Program-made: the position numbers and the translations under genes
Source: Klebsiella sp. BIGb0138
Lineage (GTDB): Bacteria > Pseudomonadota > Gammaproteobacteria > Enterobacterales > Enterobacteriaceae
Reading direction: 5' to 3'
DNA length: 64,000 nucleotides
Assembly: GCF_004342285.1 (NCBI RefSeq)
Contig: NZ_SMCV01000005.1
Coordinates: forward strand, 62,001-126,000
Shown: positions 35,395-43,920 of the stretch, in pieces
Position numbering within the stretch: the first letter of the stretch is position 1
Layout of the letters: every line of letters begins with the position of its first letter
Notes under the pieces: generated by a model
Told to the model about the DNA's origin: nothing
The model's database searches: none
Seen by the model: only the letters and a program-made list of their open reading frames with translations

Positions 35395-36402
35395 TTATCC
35401 CAGCAGCTCTTCTTTCACCTGCATCGCTAAATCAAACGAATGCAAACGCGCCTGATGGTCGAAGATCTGGCCGTTCACCATCAGCTCATCGGCCTGGGTT
35501 TCACGCAAGACGGACTCCAGCCCGTGGCGCACCTTGGTTTTGTCGCCGACCAGCGACATGCTCAGCGCCTGCTGGACGCCATACTGTTCAGCGGCGGACC
35601 ACAGCTGGTGCATATTGTCCACCGGCGGCGGAAGCTGGCCGGTTTCGCCGCGACGCAGTTTCACGAATGCCTGCTGCATCGAGGTAAACAGGAACTCCGC
35701 ATCCCGGTTGCTGTCGGCGGCGATGATATTAATACATACCATGGCGTACGGCTTCGCCAGGCGCTCAGACGGTTTGAACTGGGTGCGGTAGAGATGCAGC
35801 GCCTGGAATAACATATCCGGCGCGAAGTGCGAGGCGAAGGCAAAGGGCAGCCCAAGCTGGGCCGCCAGCTGCGCGCTGTACAGACTGGAGCCTAACAGCC
35901 ACACCGGGATCTTCTCTCCGTAGCCGGGAACCGGACGCACGTGCGGATGGGGATCGCGGGCATCAAACCAGTCCACCAGTTCGGCGACATCGCGCGGGAA
36001 GTTATCCACATCGCCGCTCATATGGCGACGTAGCGCCATCATCGTGCGCTGATCGCTGCCCGGCGCGCGCCCCAGGCCGAGGTCAATGCGGCCGGGATAG
36101 AGGGTATTGAGCGTACCGAACTGCTCGGCAATGACCAGCGGCGAGTGGTTGGGGAGCATTACCCCGCCGGAGCCCAGGTGCAGCGTGGTGGTATTGGCGG
36201 CCAGATAGCCGATCAGCACCGACGTTGCGGCACTGGCGATCCCGACCATATTATGGTGTTCCGCCAGCCAGTAGCGGTGATAGCCGCGTTTTTCAGCCTG
36301 CTGCGCGAGCTCCAGCGAGTGCGAGAAGGCCTCTTTGGCGCTGGAACCCTGAGGGATCGGCGCCAGGTCGAGCACCGAGAACGGAATAGATTTGTCAGTC
36401 AT
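35395..36402 (-). CDS. yhbW: Luciferase-like FMN-dependent monooxygenase family protein
   Basis: 335-residue bacterial-luciferase-like TIM-barrel protein. Family signatures include [23 protein letters not shown] (start of barrel) and [21 protein letters not shown]. The group uses reduced FMN to oxygenate small substrates; the YhbW substrate is unknown. Full length. The gene is separated from ubiV by about 145 bases and is probably an independent unit. Confidence 0.92.
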   Translation of the reverse strand: MTDKSIPFSVLDLAPIPQGSSAKEAFSHSLELAQQAEKRGYHRYWLAEHHNMVGIASAATSVLIGYLAANTTTLHLGSGGVMLPNHSPLVIAEQFGTLNTLYPGRIDLGLGRAPGSDQRTMMALRRHMSGDVDNFPRDVAELVDWFDARDPHPHVRPVPGYGEKIPVWLLGSSLYSAQLAAQLGLPFAFASHFAPDMLFQALHLYRTQFKPSERLAKPYAMVCINIIAADSNRDAEFLFTSMQQAFVKLRRGETGQLPPPVDNMHQLWSAAEQYGVQQALSMSLVGDKTKVRHGLESVLRETQADELMVNGQIFDHQARLHSFDLAMQVKEELLG

Positions 36403-36546
36403 AAAGGCTCACTTTGTTACAGCATCGTCATCAGATTGAAGGTCTTCTTCCAGCCTGGCGCATTCAGCGCGCGTCAGCCAGAAAAGCTGCAGCTTTTAAT
36501 ACTGCATGAAAAGAGCGCTGTTGCTGTTAACAAAGCGAGCTGTTTA

Positions 36547-37425
36547 TCAGGACTGCAGTTCCAGTCCGGCCAGCCGTTTCCAGTAACCGTTACAGTCGCT
36601 GTTGGCGGTCAGCGGTAAAGGGCAAGCCCCGTTTTCATTGGCGCGGAAAGCGTCGAGCATGGCAAAGGTGTCGGTGCCAAGCGGTGACAGGCGCACCATA
36701 TCGACCAGCCCCTGCATCGATGTCAGTTCGTTACCGAGGTTGTAAACATAGCCGCTCATGGTCTGAATGCCGTTGAGGACGAATACCTGCTGATTTTCCT
36801 GAGAAAGCATGCTGCGCCCGTTCGGATATTTGATGCAGCAGGTTTCGCATTCGTCTTTTGGCCGATCCTCGGAACGGGCGGTGAAGCAGCGGGCAGAGTA
36901 GGCTAGCGGCAGATGACCATAGCTCAGCACTTCCACTTCAAATTGCTCGCGGATCCCCAGGGTTTCGCACTGCGTCAGCAGATTGACCAGCCAGTCGCGG
37001 GAAAGCTCAACCGGCATGCACCAGCGAACCATACCTTGCTTACGCAGCAGGCGCAGGGTAACGGCGTTATAGCAGTTGAGCGCGTGGCCGGCGACAAACG
37101 GCAGTTTGCGCTCGGCACACATATTTACCACCCCGAGGTCGCTGGCTTCGATCAGGAACTCGCCGTTGTCGACATAACGTTTCAGCTCGCCCAGCTCGGA
37201 GGAGGCTTGCACCAGGGCGAGGGTGGAGAGCACCACCTGCTTGCCGCTGCTCGCCAGCGCTTTGGCCATCTCAATCCAGTCGCCGGATTTGGTGGCGCGA
37301 CGTTTGCTGCACACCGCTTCGCCCAGATAAATCGTATCGGCGCTGGAGCGGGCTGCCTGCTGGTAAAAATCTTCCAGCGTCTCTTTTGACCAGTAGTAAA
37401 GCACCGGCCCTAATGAATATTTCAT
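36547..37425 (-). CDS. ubiV: O2-independent ubiquinone hydroxylation protein UbiV
   Basis: 292-residue U32-peptidase-like protein. UbiV and UbiU form a heterodimer that hydroxylates ubiquinone precursors without oxygen, using prephenate as donor. Cysteines that bind a 4Fe-4S cluster are recognisable: C39 (GEAVCSKRR), C181 (SARCFTAR) and C194/C197/C198 (KDECETCCIKYP). I start at 37425 (MKYSLGPVLYYW); a longer in-frame ATG 18 bases upstream would overlap ubiU. It lies 8 bases downstream of ubiU. Confidence 0.95.
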   Translation of the reverse strand: MKYSLGPVLYYWSKETLEDFYQQAARSSADTIYLGEAVCSKRRATKSGDWIEMAKALASSGKQVVLSTLALVQASSELGELKRYVDNGEFLIEASDLGVVNMCAERKLPFVAGHALNCYNAVTLRLLRKQGMVRWCMPVELSRDWLVNLLTQCETLGIREQFEVEVLSYGHLPLAYSARCFTARSEDRPKDECETCCIKYPNGRSMLSQENQQVFVLNGIQTMSGYVYNLGNELTSMQGLVDMVRLSPLGTDTFAMLDAFRANENGACPLPLTANSDCNGYWKRLAGLELQS

Positions 37426-37433
37426 CACTTTTC

Positions 37434-38429
37434 TCACTGCCATTTACGGTGGTAGGCGCCAAGGGTGGTTTGTGTCCCTTCCGACATGGCGCCGAGCGCC
37501 TCCATCCATGCGGATTGTGGAACAAAGTTTTGCGGATCGGCTTTGCAGCGATCGATCGCCTGACGCCAGACTTTCGCGACCTGAGTGACATAGGCCGGGC
37601 TACGCTGGCGGCCTTCGATTTTCACCGAGGCAATATTGGCCGCCATCAGCTCCGGCAGCAGCTCCAGCGTATTCAGGCTGGTTGGCTCCTCCATGGCATG
37701 ATAGCGCTCGCCATCGACCAGATAGCGGCCTTTGCACAACGTCGGATAGCCGGCGTTTTCGCCATCCTGGTAGCGGTCAATCAGCACTTCGTTCAGGCGA
37801 GACTCCAGCCCCTGCGGCGTTTGCTGCCAGCGGACGAAGCGCGCAGGCGAACAGGCGCCGACGGTATTCGGCGATTCGCCGGTCAGGTAGGAGGAAAGAT
37901 AACAGCGGCCTTCCGCCATAATGCACAGGCTGCCGAAGGCGAAGACCTCCAGGGGAACCGGCGTGGCGCGGGCCAGCTGCTTCACCTGATGGATAGAGAG
38001 CACGCGGGGCAGCACCACGCGGGCAACGTCGAAATTGCGGTGATAGAAACGCACCGCCTCTTCGTTAGTGGCCGAGGCCTGAACCGAGACGTGACGCTCA
38101 ATATGCGGATAGCGTTCGGCGGCATACTCCAGCATGGCGACATCGGCAAGGATTAAGGCGTCAGCACCGAGCTGTGCCGCCATATCCACCGCTCGCTGCC
38201 AGCGGACGTAGCCGTCCGGATGCGCGAAGGTATTGATCGCAATATGCAGCTTACGACGATGCTGATGCACAAAGCTGACGGCTTCCTGCAGTTTCTTTTC
38301 GGTGAAATTAAGGCCGGCAAAGTGGCGGGCATTGGTGTCATCTTTCAGCCCGATATAGACGGCATCGGCGCCGTTTTCGATGGCCGCCTTAAGCGCCGGA
38401 AGGTTACCGGCTGGGCAGAGCAGCTCCAT
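37434..38429 (-). CDS. ubiU: O2-independent ubiquinone hydroxylation protein UbiU
   Basis: 331-residue U32-family partner of UbiV. The start MELLCPAGNLPALKAAIENGAD is the family signature. The four 4Fe-4S ligands known from E. coli are at the same positions: C169 and C176 (GSLCIMAEGRCYLSSY), C193 (GACSPARF) and C232 (TLCKGRY). The protein is cytoplasmic and needed for anaerobic ubiquinone synthesis. It is the first gene of ubiUV, divergent from ubiT, with FNR-like half sites in the gap. Confidence 0.96.
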   Translation of the reverse strand: MELLCPAGNLPALKAAIENGADAVYIGLKDDTNARHFAGLNFTEKKLQEAVSFVHQHRRKLHIAINTFAHPDGYVRWQRAVDMAAQLGADALILADVAMLEYAAERYPHIERHVSVQASATNEEAVRFYHRNFDVARVVLPRVLSIHQVKQLARATPVPLEVFAFGSLCIMAEGRCYLSSYLTGESPNTVGACSPARFVRWQQTPQGLESRLNEVLIDRYQDGENAGYPTLCKGRYLVDGERYHAMEEPTSLNTLELLPELMAANIASVKIEGRQRSPAYVTQVAKVWRQAIDRCKADPQNFVPQSAWMEALGAMSEGTQTTLGAYHRKWQ

Positions 38430-38650
38430 AATTTTTCCTGAAAAACGCGGCCCGTCAGGGACGCTGAATGGTTAACGAGCAGGGATTTTAGTTAACCTTC
38501 TGGTGACAATTTTTGATTTGAGGCAGTTAAAAGCGGATTGGCGGCGCCAATAATAGACACCCGTCGTCGCGATTTTGTTGATTTACGCCGCTATGTCGTT
38601 TATTTGATATGGCACAATAGTGAAACTATTGCTTTCATGGAGTAAGGCTT

Positions 38651-39175
38651 GTGTTGGATAAATTGCGTTCCCGGCTGGTCCACTTTGGTCCGTCTTTAAT
38701 GAGCGTGCCGGTTAAGCTGGCGCCTTTTGCCCTCAAGCGCCAGGTGCTGGAACAGGTATTACGCTGGCAGTTCCGGCAGGCACTGGAAGATGGAGAGCTG
38801 GATTTTCTCGAAGGCCGCTGGTTAAGTATTAATGTGCGTGATATCGGTTTGCTGTGGTATACCTCGGTGAATGAGGGGCGGCTGGTGGTCAGCCAGACGG
38901 CCGAGGCGGATGTCAGCTTCAGCGCCGATGCCAGCGATCTGCTGATGATTGCCGCGCGTAAGCAGGATCCGGATACGCTGTTCTTCCAGCGTCGGCTGGT
39001 TATCGAAGGCGATACCGAGCTGGGGCTGTATGTAAAAAACCTGATGGATGCCATTGAGCTGGAGCAGATGCCGAAAGCGCTACGCATGATGCTGCTGCAA
39101 CTGGCGGATTTTGTTGAAGCGGGGCTGCGCAGCCCGCGGAAACCTGAACAGACATCGGTAGGTGAGGCATGCTGA
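38651..39175 (+). CDS. ubiT: Ubiquinone biosynthesis accessory factor UbiT
   Basis: 174-residue SCP2-domain lipid-binding protein, the anaerobic counterpart of UbiJ, working with UbiU and UbiV. The SCP2 core includes VRDIGLLWYTSVNEGRLVVSQ and DVSFSADASDLLMIAARKQDPD. The start codon is the GTG at 38651 (MLDKLRSRLVH), just after AAGG. The end overlaps the yhbS start by 7 bases, so they are translationally coupled. Confidence 0.95.
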   Translation: MLDKLRSRLVHFGPSLMSVPVKLAPFALKRQVLEQVLRWQFRQALEDGELDFLEGRWLSINVRDIGLLWYTSVNEGRLVVSQTAEADVSFSADASDLLMIAARKQDPDTLFFQRRLVIEGDTELGLYVKNLMDAIELEQMPKALRMMLLQLADFVEAGLRSPRKPEQTSVGEAC

Positions 39176-39672
39176 TTCGAGTTGAAATTGGGATTGATGC
39201 GCCGGGAATTGACGCGTTGTTGCGTCGTACCTTTGGCAGCGACGCTGAAGCGCAGCTGGTGCACGATCTACGAGAAGATGGCCTGATCACGCTGGGCGTG
39301 GTGGCGACGGATGATGAAGGGCAGGTTATTGGCTATGCCGCTTTTAGCCCGGTCTCCGTTGAAGGCGAGGAGTTGCAATGGGTCGGTCTGGCTCCGCTGG
39401 CGGTGGATGAAAGCTACCGCGGGCAGGGCATCGGGCGCCAGCTGGTCTACGAAGGGCTGGATTCGCTGAATGAGTTTAGCTATGCCGCCGTCGTCACCCT
39501 GGGCGACCCGGCCCTGTACAGCCGTCTGGGGTTTGAACCGGCAGCCCGCTTCGACCTGCGTTGCCGCTGGCCGGATACCGCTGAGGCGTTTCAGATTCGC
39601 CCTCTGGCCGATGACGCGCTGGAAGGGGTACACGGGCTGGTTGAGTATAGCGACCACTTCAATCGCTTCTGA
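39169..39672 (+). CDS. yhbS: GNAT-family N-acetyltransferase
   Basis: 167-residue GNAT acetyltransferase. The acetyl-CoA loop is visible as [16 protein letters not shown] (about residues 84-99), preceded by the [12 protein letters not shown] strand. The substrate is not established. The start overlaps ubiT by 7 bases, suggesting coupled expression with the ubiquinone gene. The 3' end overlaps convergent yhbQ by 14 bases. Confidence 0.92.
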   Translation: MLIRVEIGIDAPGIDALLRRTFGSDAEAQLVHDLREDGLITLGVVATDDEGQVIGYAAFSPVSVEGEELQWVGLAPLAVDESYRGQGIGRQLVYEGLDSLNEFSYAAVVTLGDPALYSRLGFEPAARFDLRCRWPDTAEAFQIRPLADDALEGVHGLVEYSDHFNRF

Positions 39673-39943
39673 GGCTCTCCAGCAGGGTCTCGAAAGAACC
39701 ATCTCCGGCAACGAGGCGCTCTTTCTGGCGCTTCGTTAGCTGCTTAATACGATACTCCAGTCGTAGTGCAAGTGAGTGGTCACCAACTTCCTGGCTAAAC
39801 GCCAGCTGCAGCTCTCCTTTGCCACGCAGCGCTTTCGCTCCCTTGCCATCCTGGTGCTGGCAAAAACGACGTGTGACATCGGTGGTAATCCCGGTATAGA
39901 GGCGATTATCGGCGGTACGTATCAGATAGAGAAACCAGCGCAC
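39659..39943 (-). CDS. yhbQ: GIY-YIG nuclease-fold protein YhbQ
   Basis: 94-residue single-domain GIY-YIG protein (UPF0213, Slx1-like). The signature is [29 protein letters not shown] (shown in parts: YLI and YTGIT), with the conserved arginine/histidine helix after it and a [10 protein letters not shown] loop. I use a GTG start at 39941-39943 (MRWFLYLI). In E. coli the family cleaves branched or damaged DNA in vitro. It is divergent from yhbP. Confidence 0.88.
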   Translation of the reverse strand: MRWFLYLIRTADNRLYTGITTDVTRRFCQHQDGKGAKALRGKGELQLAFSQEVGDHSLALRLEYRIKQLTKRQKERLVAGDGSFETLLESLRSD

Positions 39944-39998
39944 GGTACAAAGGTCGGTATGTTAAGGTGTGTGCACCATAACATACTGGAGAGTAAAG

Positions 39999-40436
39999 AT
40001 GGATACGCTCGCTGCTATCAGCCGCTGGCTCAGCAAACAGCATGTGATTACCTGGTGTGTCGCCCGCGAGGGTGAACTGTGGTGCGCCAATGCGTTTTAC
40101 GTGTATGACCCGCAAAACGTCGCCTTTTATCTCCTGAGTGATGAGAACACCCGCCACGGACAGATGACCGGCCAGCGGGCGCAGGTCGCGGGTACCGTCA
40201 ATGGCCAGCCGAAAACCGTCGCCCGCATTCGTGGCGTGCAGTTCAAAGGCCAGATCCGTCGCCTTGCTGGTGAAGAGGAAGCCGCGATGCGCCAGCGGTA
40301 TGTCAGCCGCTTCCCGGTAGCCCGCATGCTCCCGGCGCCGGTCTGGGAAATCCGCCCTGATGAACTTAAATTCACCGATAACACGCTAGGTTTTGGCACC
40401 AAGCTGCACTGGCTACGTCACCCTGAGGGCGAGTGA
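39999..40436 (+). CDS. yhbP: FMN-binding split-barrel family protein YhbP
   Basis: 145-residue protein of UPF0306, a split beta-barrel flavin-binding fold like pyridoxamine phosphate oxidase. Start [20 protein letters not shown] at 39999; a longer in-frame frame exists but has no ribosome site. It is cytoplasmic and of unknown function. In E. coli yhbO follows on the same strand; here yraR does instead, with no yhbO in this window. Confidence 0.88.
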   Translation: MDTLAAISRWLSKQHVITWCVAREGELWCANAFYVYDPQNVAFYLLSDENTRHGQMTGQRAQVAGTVNGQPKTVARIRGVQFKGQIRRLAGEEEAAMRQRYVSRFPVARMLPAPVWEIRPDELKFTDNTLGFGTKLHWLRHPEGE

Positions 40437-40527
40437 AGCGCGGTCTGGCGTGCAGAATTCCCCGTTTCCTGCATACTCTTGTTACCGCGGCGACTGCCGC
40501 TGAAGGGGTGATTTCTTAGGGGGGATA

Positions 40528-41172
40528 ATGAGCCAGGTGCTAATAACAGGGGCCACCGGTTTGGTTGGTGGGCACTTACTTCGGATGTTAATCCAGGAGC
40601 CGCACATTGCGGCAATCGCCGCCGTGACCCGCCGTCCGTTGACGGATGCCGAAGGCGTTTTCAATCCCCATGACCCGCAGCTGAGCGATGCCCTGGCCCA
40701 GGTTGTCGACCCGGTCGATATTGTCTTTTGCTGCCTGGGAACCACGCTACGGGAGGCGGGCAGCAAAGCGGCGTTTATTCAGGCCGACTATACGCTGGTG
40801 GTCGATACGGCGCTGACGGGGCTGCGTCTGGGGGCAAAACATATGCTGGTAGTCAGCGCGATGGGGGCCAACCCCCGGTCGATGTTCTTCTACAACCGGG
40901 TGAAAGGCGAAATGGAAGAGGCGCTGCGGGCGCAGGCGTGGCAGCGGCTGACGATTGCGCGTCCCTCGATGCTGCTGGGCGAGCGGGAGAACAAAAGGTC
41001 GAATGAAGTGGTGCTGGCGCCGCTGTTTCGCCTGCTGCCGGGGAACTGGAAATCCATCAGCGCTCAGGATGTGGCACGCGCCATGCTGTCTGAAGCGCTG
41101 GCCCCTGGGCTAGAGGGCGTCACCGTTCTGCCGTCGGCAAAACTGCGTGAAATCGCCGCACGCGAAGAGTAG
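40528..41172 (+). CDS. yraR: Putative NAD(P)-binding oxidoreductase YraR
   Basis: 214-residue Rossmann-fold protein of the atypical short-chain dehydrogenase/HTATIP2-like group. The dinucleotide loop is [11 protein letters not shown] at about 7-17. A catalytic-looking YxxxK is visible in [15 protein letters not shown] (Y128-type). No substrate known. It lies between yhbP and yraQ in the same direction. Confidence 0.88.
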   Translation: MSQVLITGATGLVGGHLLRMLIQEPHIAAIAAVTRRPLTDAEGVFNPHDPQLSDALAQVVDPVDIVFCCLGTTLREAGSKAAFIQADYTLVVDTALTGLRLGAKHMLVVSAMGANPRSMFFYNRVKGEMEEALRAQAWQRLTIARPSMLLGERENKRSNEVVLAPLFRLLPGNWKSISAQDVARAMLSEALAPGLEGVTVLPSAKLREIAAREE

Positions 41173-41217
41173 TATTCTGCGCTTCACTCCATCACCACAC
41201 CTTTCCTGGGGAATGCT

Positions 41218-42258
41218 ATGACGGGTCAGTCTTCATCTCAGGCGGCATCACCGTTTCAATGGTGGAAGCCCGCGCTCTTTTTTCTGGTTGTTATCGTTGG
41301 ATTATGGTTCGTCAAATGGCAGCCTTACTATGGCAAGGCTTTCACGGCGGCAGAAACCCACAGCATCGGTCAATCTATTCTGGCTCAGGCCGCGACCTCT
41401 CCGCTGAAAGCGGCATGGGACTACGCGCTGGTCTACTTTCTGGCCGTCTGGAAAGCGGCGGTGCTGGGTGTACTGCTGGGGTCGTTGATTCAGGTGCTGA
41501 TCCCGCGCGACTGGCTGCTGCGCACCCTGGGGCAATCGCGCTTTCGCGGAACGCTGTTAGGCACGCTCTTTTCTCTGCCCGGTATGATGTGTACCTGCTG
41601 CGCCGCGCCGGTGGCGGCGGGGATGCGTAAGCAGCAGGTGTCGATGGGCGGCGCGCTGGCGTTCTGGATGGGCAACCCGCTGCTTAACCCGGCGACGCTG
41701 GTGTTCATGGGCTTTGTGCTGGGCTGGCAGTTTGCGCTAATTCGTCTGGTGGCGGGTCTGGCAACGGTGCTGATTGTCGCGACGCTGGTGCAAAAATGGG
41801 TGCAAGAAGCGGCGGTACAGCCGTCAACCGTGCCCGCTGGCGTTGAGACCGAACAGGGCCACTTTTTTGCCCGCTGGCTGAGGGCGCTATGGATCCTGTT
41901 CTGGAACACTATCCCGGTCTATATTCTGGCGGTGCTGGCGCTGGGGGCGGCGCGCGTCTGGCTGTTCCCGCATGCCGATGGCGCGGTAGATAACACCTTA
42001 TTCTGGGTGGTGGCGATGGCGATTGCCGGCTGTCTGTTTGTCATCCCGACGGCGGCGGAGATCCCTATCGTTCAGACCATGATGCTGGCGGGAATGGGCT
42101 TTGCGCCGGCGCTGGCCCTGCTGATTACGCTGCCTGCGGTCAGCGTGCCGTCGTTGATTATGCTGCGTAAGGCTTTTCCGGCGAAAGCGCTGTGGCTGAC
42201 CGGTGGGCTGGTGGCGTTGTGCGGCATGATTGTCGGTGGGCTGGCGTTAATCTGGTGA
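41218..42258 (+). CDS. yraQ: UPF0718-family permease YraQ
   Basis: 346-residue inner-membrane protein (DUF318 permease) with about eight helices. A cysteine-rich motif, MCTCCAAPVAAGMRK (C125, C127, C128), sits between helices, and a second helical repeat has GNPLLNPATLVFMG and IPTAAEIPIVQ. Homologues in other bacteria are linked to thiol or metalloid handling; the substrate here is unknown. Convergent with dolP. Confidence 0.88.
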   Translation: MTGQSSSQAASPFQWWKPALFFLVVIVGLWFVKWQPYYGKAFTAAETHSIGQSILAQAATSPLKAAWDYALVYFLAVWKAAVLGVLLGSLIQVLIPRDWLLRTLGQSRFRGTLLGTLFSLPGMMCTCCAAPVAAGMRKQQVSMGGALAFWMGNPLLNPATLVFMGFVLGWQFALIRLVAGLATVLIVATLVQKWVQEAAVQPSTVPAGVETEQGHFFARWLRALWILFWNTIPVYILAVLALGAARVWLFPHADGAVDNTLFWVVAMAIAGCLFVIPTAAEIPIVQTMMLAGMGFAPALALLITLPAVSVPSLIMLRKAFPAKALWLTGGLVALCGMIVGGLALIW

Positions 42259-42261
42259 AAT

Positions 42262-42322
42262 CCCGGGCGGCGGCTGACGCCTTGCCCGGTTCGTCACCCG
42301 GCTCAGCAGTGCGCGAGCCGGG
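42262..42322. repeat. REP-like hairpin pair between yraQ and dolP
   Basis: Two GC-rich imperfect palindromes: CCCGGGC...GCCCGG around CGGCTGACGC (42262-42289) and CCCGGCTC...GAGCCGGG (42297-42322). They look like a bacterial interspersed (BIME) pair and may stabilise or end the convergent transcripts. Confidence 0.6.
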
Positions 42323-42335
42323 ACGATTTTCACAC

Positions 42336-42911
42336 TTACTGGATATAGGTAAAGGCGGTGGTCACGCGAGAGACGCCGCTGACCCGGCTGGCAATATCTG
42401 CCGCCGCGCGACCTTCGCGATCCGTGACCAGTCCCATCAGGAACACTTCGCCATTTTCCGTCGTCACTTTGACATTTGACGATTTCACCTGGTCGGTGCC
42501 CAGCAGCTGAGAGCGAACCTTGGTGGTGATCCAGGTATCTGAAGAGGCGGTGCCTAAGCCAATCGGCTGACCCTGACGTACTTCGTTAAACACTTCCGTG
42601 GCGCCTTCGACGCCCATCGCTATTTGTTTCGCGCGGGCGGAGAGATCTGCCGTCGGAGACTGGCCGGTCAGCAGGACTTTGCCCTGATAGGCGGTGACGT
42701 TAATCCGCGCCTGTTTCTTAATTTGTTCGTCTTTTGCCAGCGCGCTGTTGACGCGCAGTTCCAGCGTGCTGTCATCAACCTGAGTCCCCACCGTACGCGG
42801 GTCCGTTGCGGCTTTGGTGCCGACAGCTGCCGTTCCGACTACCGCTGCGGCAACGCATCCTTGTAGCAGTAGGGCAGAAAGAATGATGGCGAGGGGCGAG
42901 AGAGCCTTCAT
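42336..42911 (-). CDS. dolP: Outer-membrane lipoprotein with two BON domains
   Basis: 191-residue lipoprotein (formerly YraP). Signal peptide with lipobox LLLQGC, lipidated cysteine at residue 19. Two BON domains follow (about 45-112 and 125-190), the second with DTWITTKVRSQLLGTDQVKSSNVKVTTENGEVFLMG. DolP localises to division sites through anionic lipid and supports outer-membrane integrity and BAM function. sigmaE-regulated in E. coli. It follows diaA by 9 bases and is probably in the same operon. Confidence 0.96.
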   Translation of the reverse strand: MKALSPLAIILSALLLQGCVAAAVVGTAAVGTKAATDPRTVGTQVDDSTLELRVNSALAKDEQIKKQARINVTAYQGKVLLTGQSPTADLSARAKQIAMGVEGATEVFNEVRQGQPIGLGTASSDTWITTKVRSQLLGTDQVKSSNVKVTTENGEVFLMGLVTDREGRAAADIASRVSGVSRVTTAFTYIQ

Positions 42912-42920
42912 GTGATCTCC

Positions 42921-43511
42921 TTAATCGTCCTGGTGTGGAAAAAGCGTGTTATCAATCAAATCGCACAGACAGTTGACGGTGAGCATATGCATCTCCTGAA
43001 TACGCGCGCTGCGATGAGACGGAATGCGGATTTCGACATCCTGCTGACCCAGCAGGCCTGCCAGCTCACCGCCGTCGTAGCCGGTGAGCGCGACGATGGT
43101 CATATCGCGGGTCACGGCGGCTTCAACGGCTTTCACGATGTCCCGACTATTGCCTCGTGTGGAGATCGCCAGCAGAACGTCGCCAGCGTGACCCAACGCG
43201 CGGACCTGCTTGGCGTAAATTTCGTCGTGCAGGCGATCGTTGGCAATTGCGGTTAAGACCACATTATCGGTATTTAGTGCAATGGCGGGTAAACCAGGGC
43301 GCTCTGTTTCAAAACGATTAATCATACTGGCAGCAAAATGCTGTGCATTGGCGGCAGAGGTGCCGTTGCCACAACAGAGGATTTTGTTGCCATTCAGCAG
43401 CGATTGTACCAGGGTCATGGCCGCACGGGAGATGGCATCCGGGAGGGCTTCCGCTGCTGCAATTTGGGTTTGAATGCTTTCAGTGAAGCAGGCTTTAATT
43501 CTATCGAGCAC
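42921..43511 (-). CDS. diaA: DnaA initiator-associating protein DiaA
   Basis: 196-residue SIS-domain protein. DiaA tetramers bind DnaA at oriC and stimulate initiation. It is close to phosphoheptose isomerase GmhA but acts on DnaA. The SIS core is [24 protein letters not shown], and later [16 protein letters not shown]. The start is the GTG at 43509-43511, preceded by AAGGGA; an in-frame ATG 33 bases upstream is possible but gives a longer protein than E. coli's 196. Confidence 0.95.
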   Translation of the reverse strand: MLDRIKACFTESIQTQIAAAEALPDAISRAAMTLVQSLLNGNKILCCGNGTSAANAQHFAASMINRFETERPGLPAIALNTDNVVLTAIANDRLHDEIYAKQVRALGHAGDVLLAISTRGNSRDIVKAVEAAVTRDMTIVALTGYDGGELAGLLGQQDVEIRIPSHRSARIQEMHMLTVNCLCDLIDNTLFPHQDD

Positions 43512-43533
43512 GGTATCCCTTAATTCATTTACG

Positions 43534-43920
43534 CTATTCGCCAAAGGCGTTTTTCAGCCATTGGATGTCGTTTCCGGTGAAGGCTACCACATCGAAACGG
43601 CAATCCACAGTGTCAAAGCTCCCATTATGTCGGGAGAGCCACAGACGAGCGGCGTGGAGGAGGCGTTGTTGCTTTTTCAACGTGACGCTGGCCGCGGCAT
43701 CACCATAGTTTGCGCTGCGACGATAGCGCACTTCCACAAAGACGGTTACCGCGCCGTCGCGCATGATGAGGTCAATTTCGCCGCCCCGCTCACGGACGTT
43801 GGCGGCGATAAAATGCAGCCGCTGGCTCTCCAGCCAGCGACGAGCCTGGGCTTCCCAGGCGTCGCCGGTCTGTTTGGTTAGTTGGCTGCGACGATCTGTC
43901 CGTGCTGGTACTTGAGCCAT
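43534..43920 (-). CDS. yraN: UPF0102 nuclease-fold protein YraN
   Basis: 128-residue protein with a predicted restriction-endonuclease-like fold: [17 protein letters not shown] start, then the [12 protein letters not shown]...VFVEVRYR motif holding the presumed active-site E/D residues. Its biochemical role in enterobacteria is unknown. The start codon at 43918-43920 lies inside lpoA, so the genes overlap by 43 bases. It is followed by diaA. Confidence 0.9.
   Translation of the reverse strand: MAQVPARTDRRSQLTKQTGDAWEAQARRWLESQRLHFIAANVRERGGEIDLIMRDGAVTVFVEVRYRRSANYGDAAASVTLKKQQRLLHAARLWLSRHNGSFDTVDCRFDVVAFTGNDIQWLKNAFGE

Noticed and set aside
42921-43511. Phosphoheptose isomerase GmhA
   Set aside because: The SIS fold is shared, but the location between dolP and yraN and the sequence match DiaA, not GmhA.
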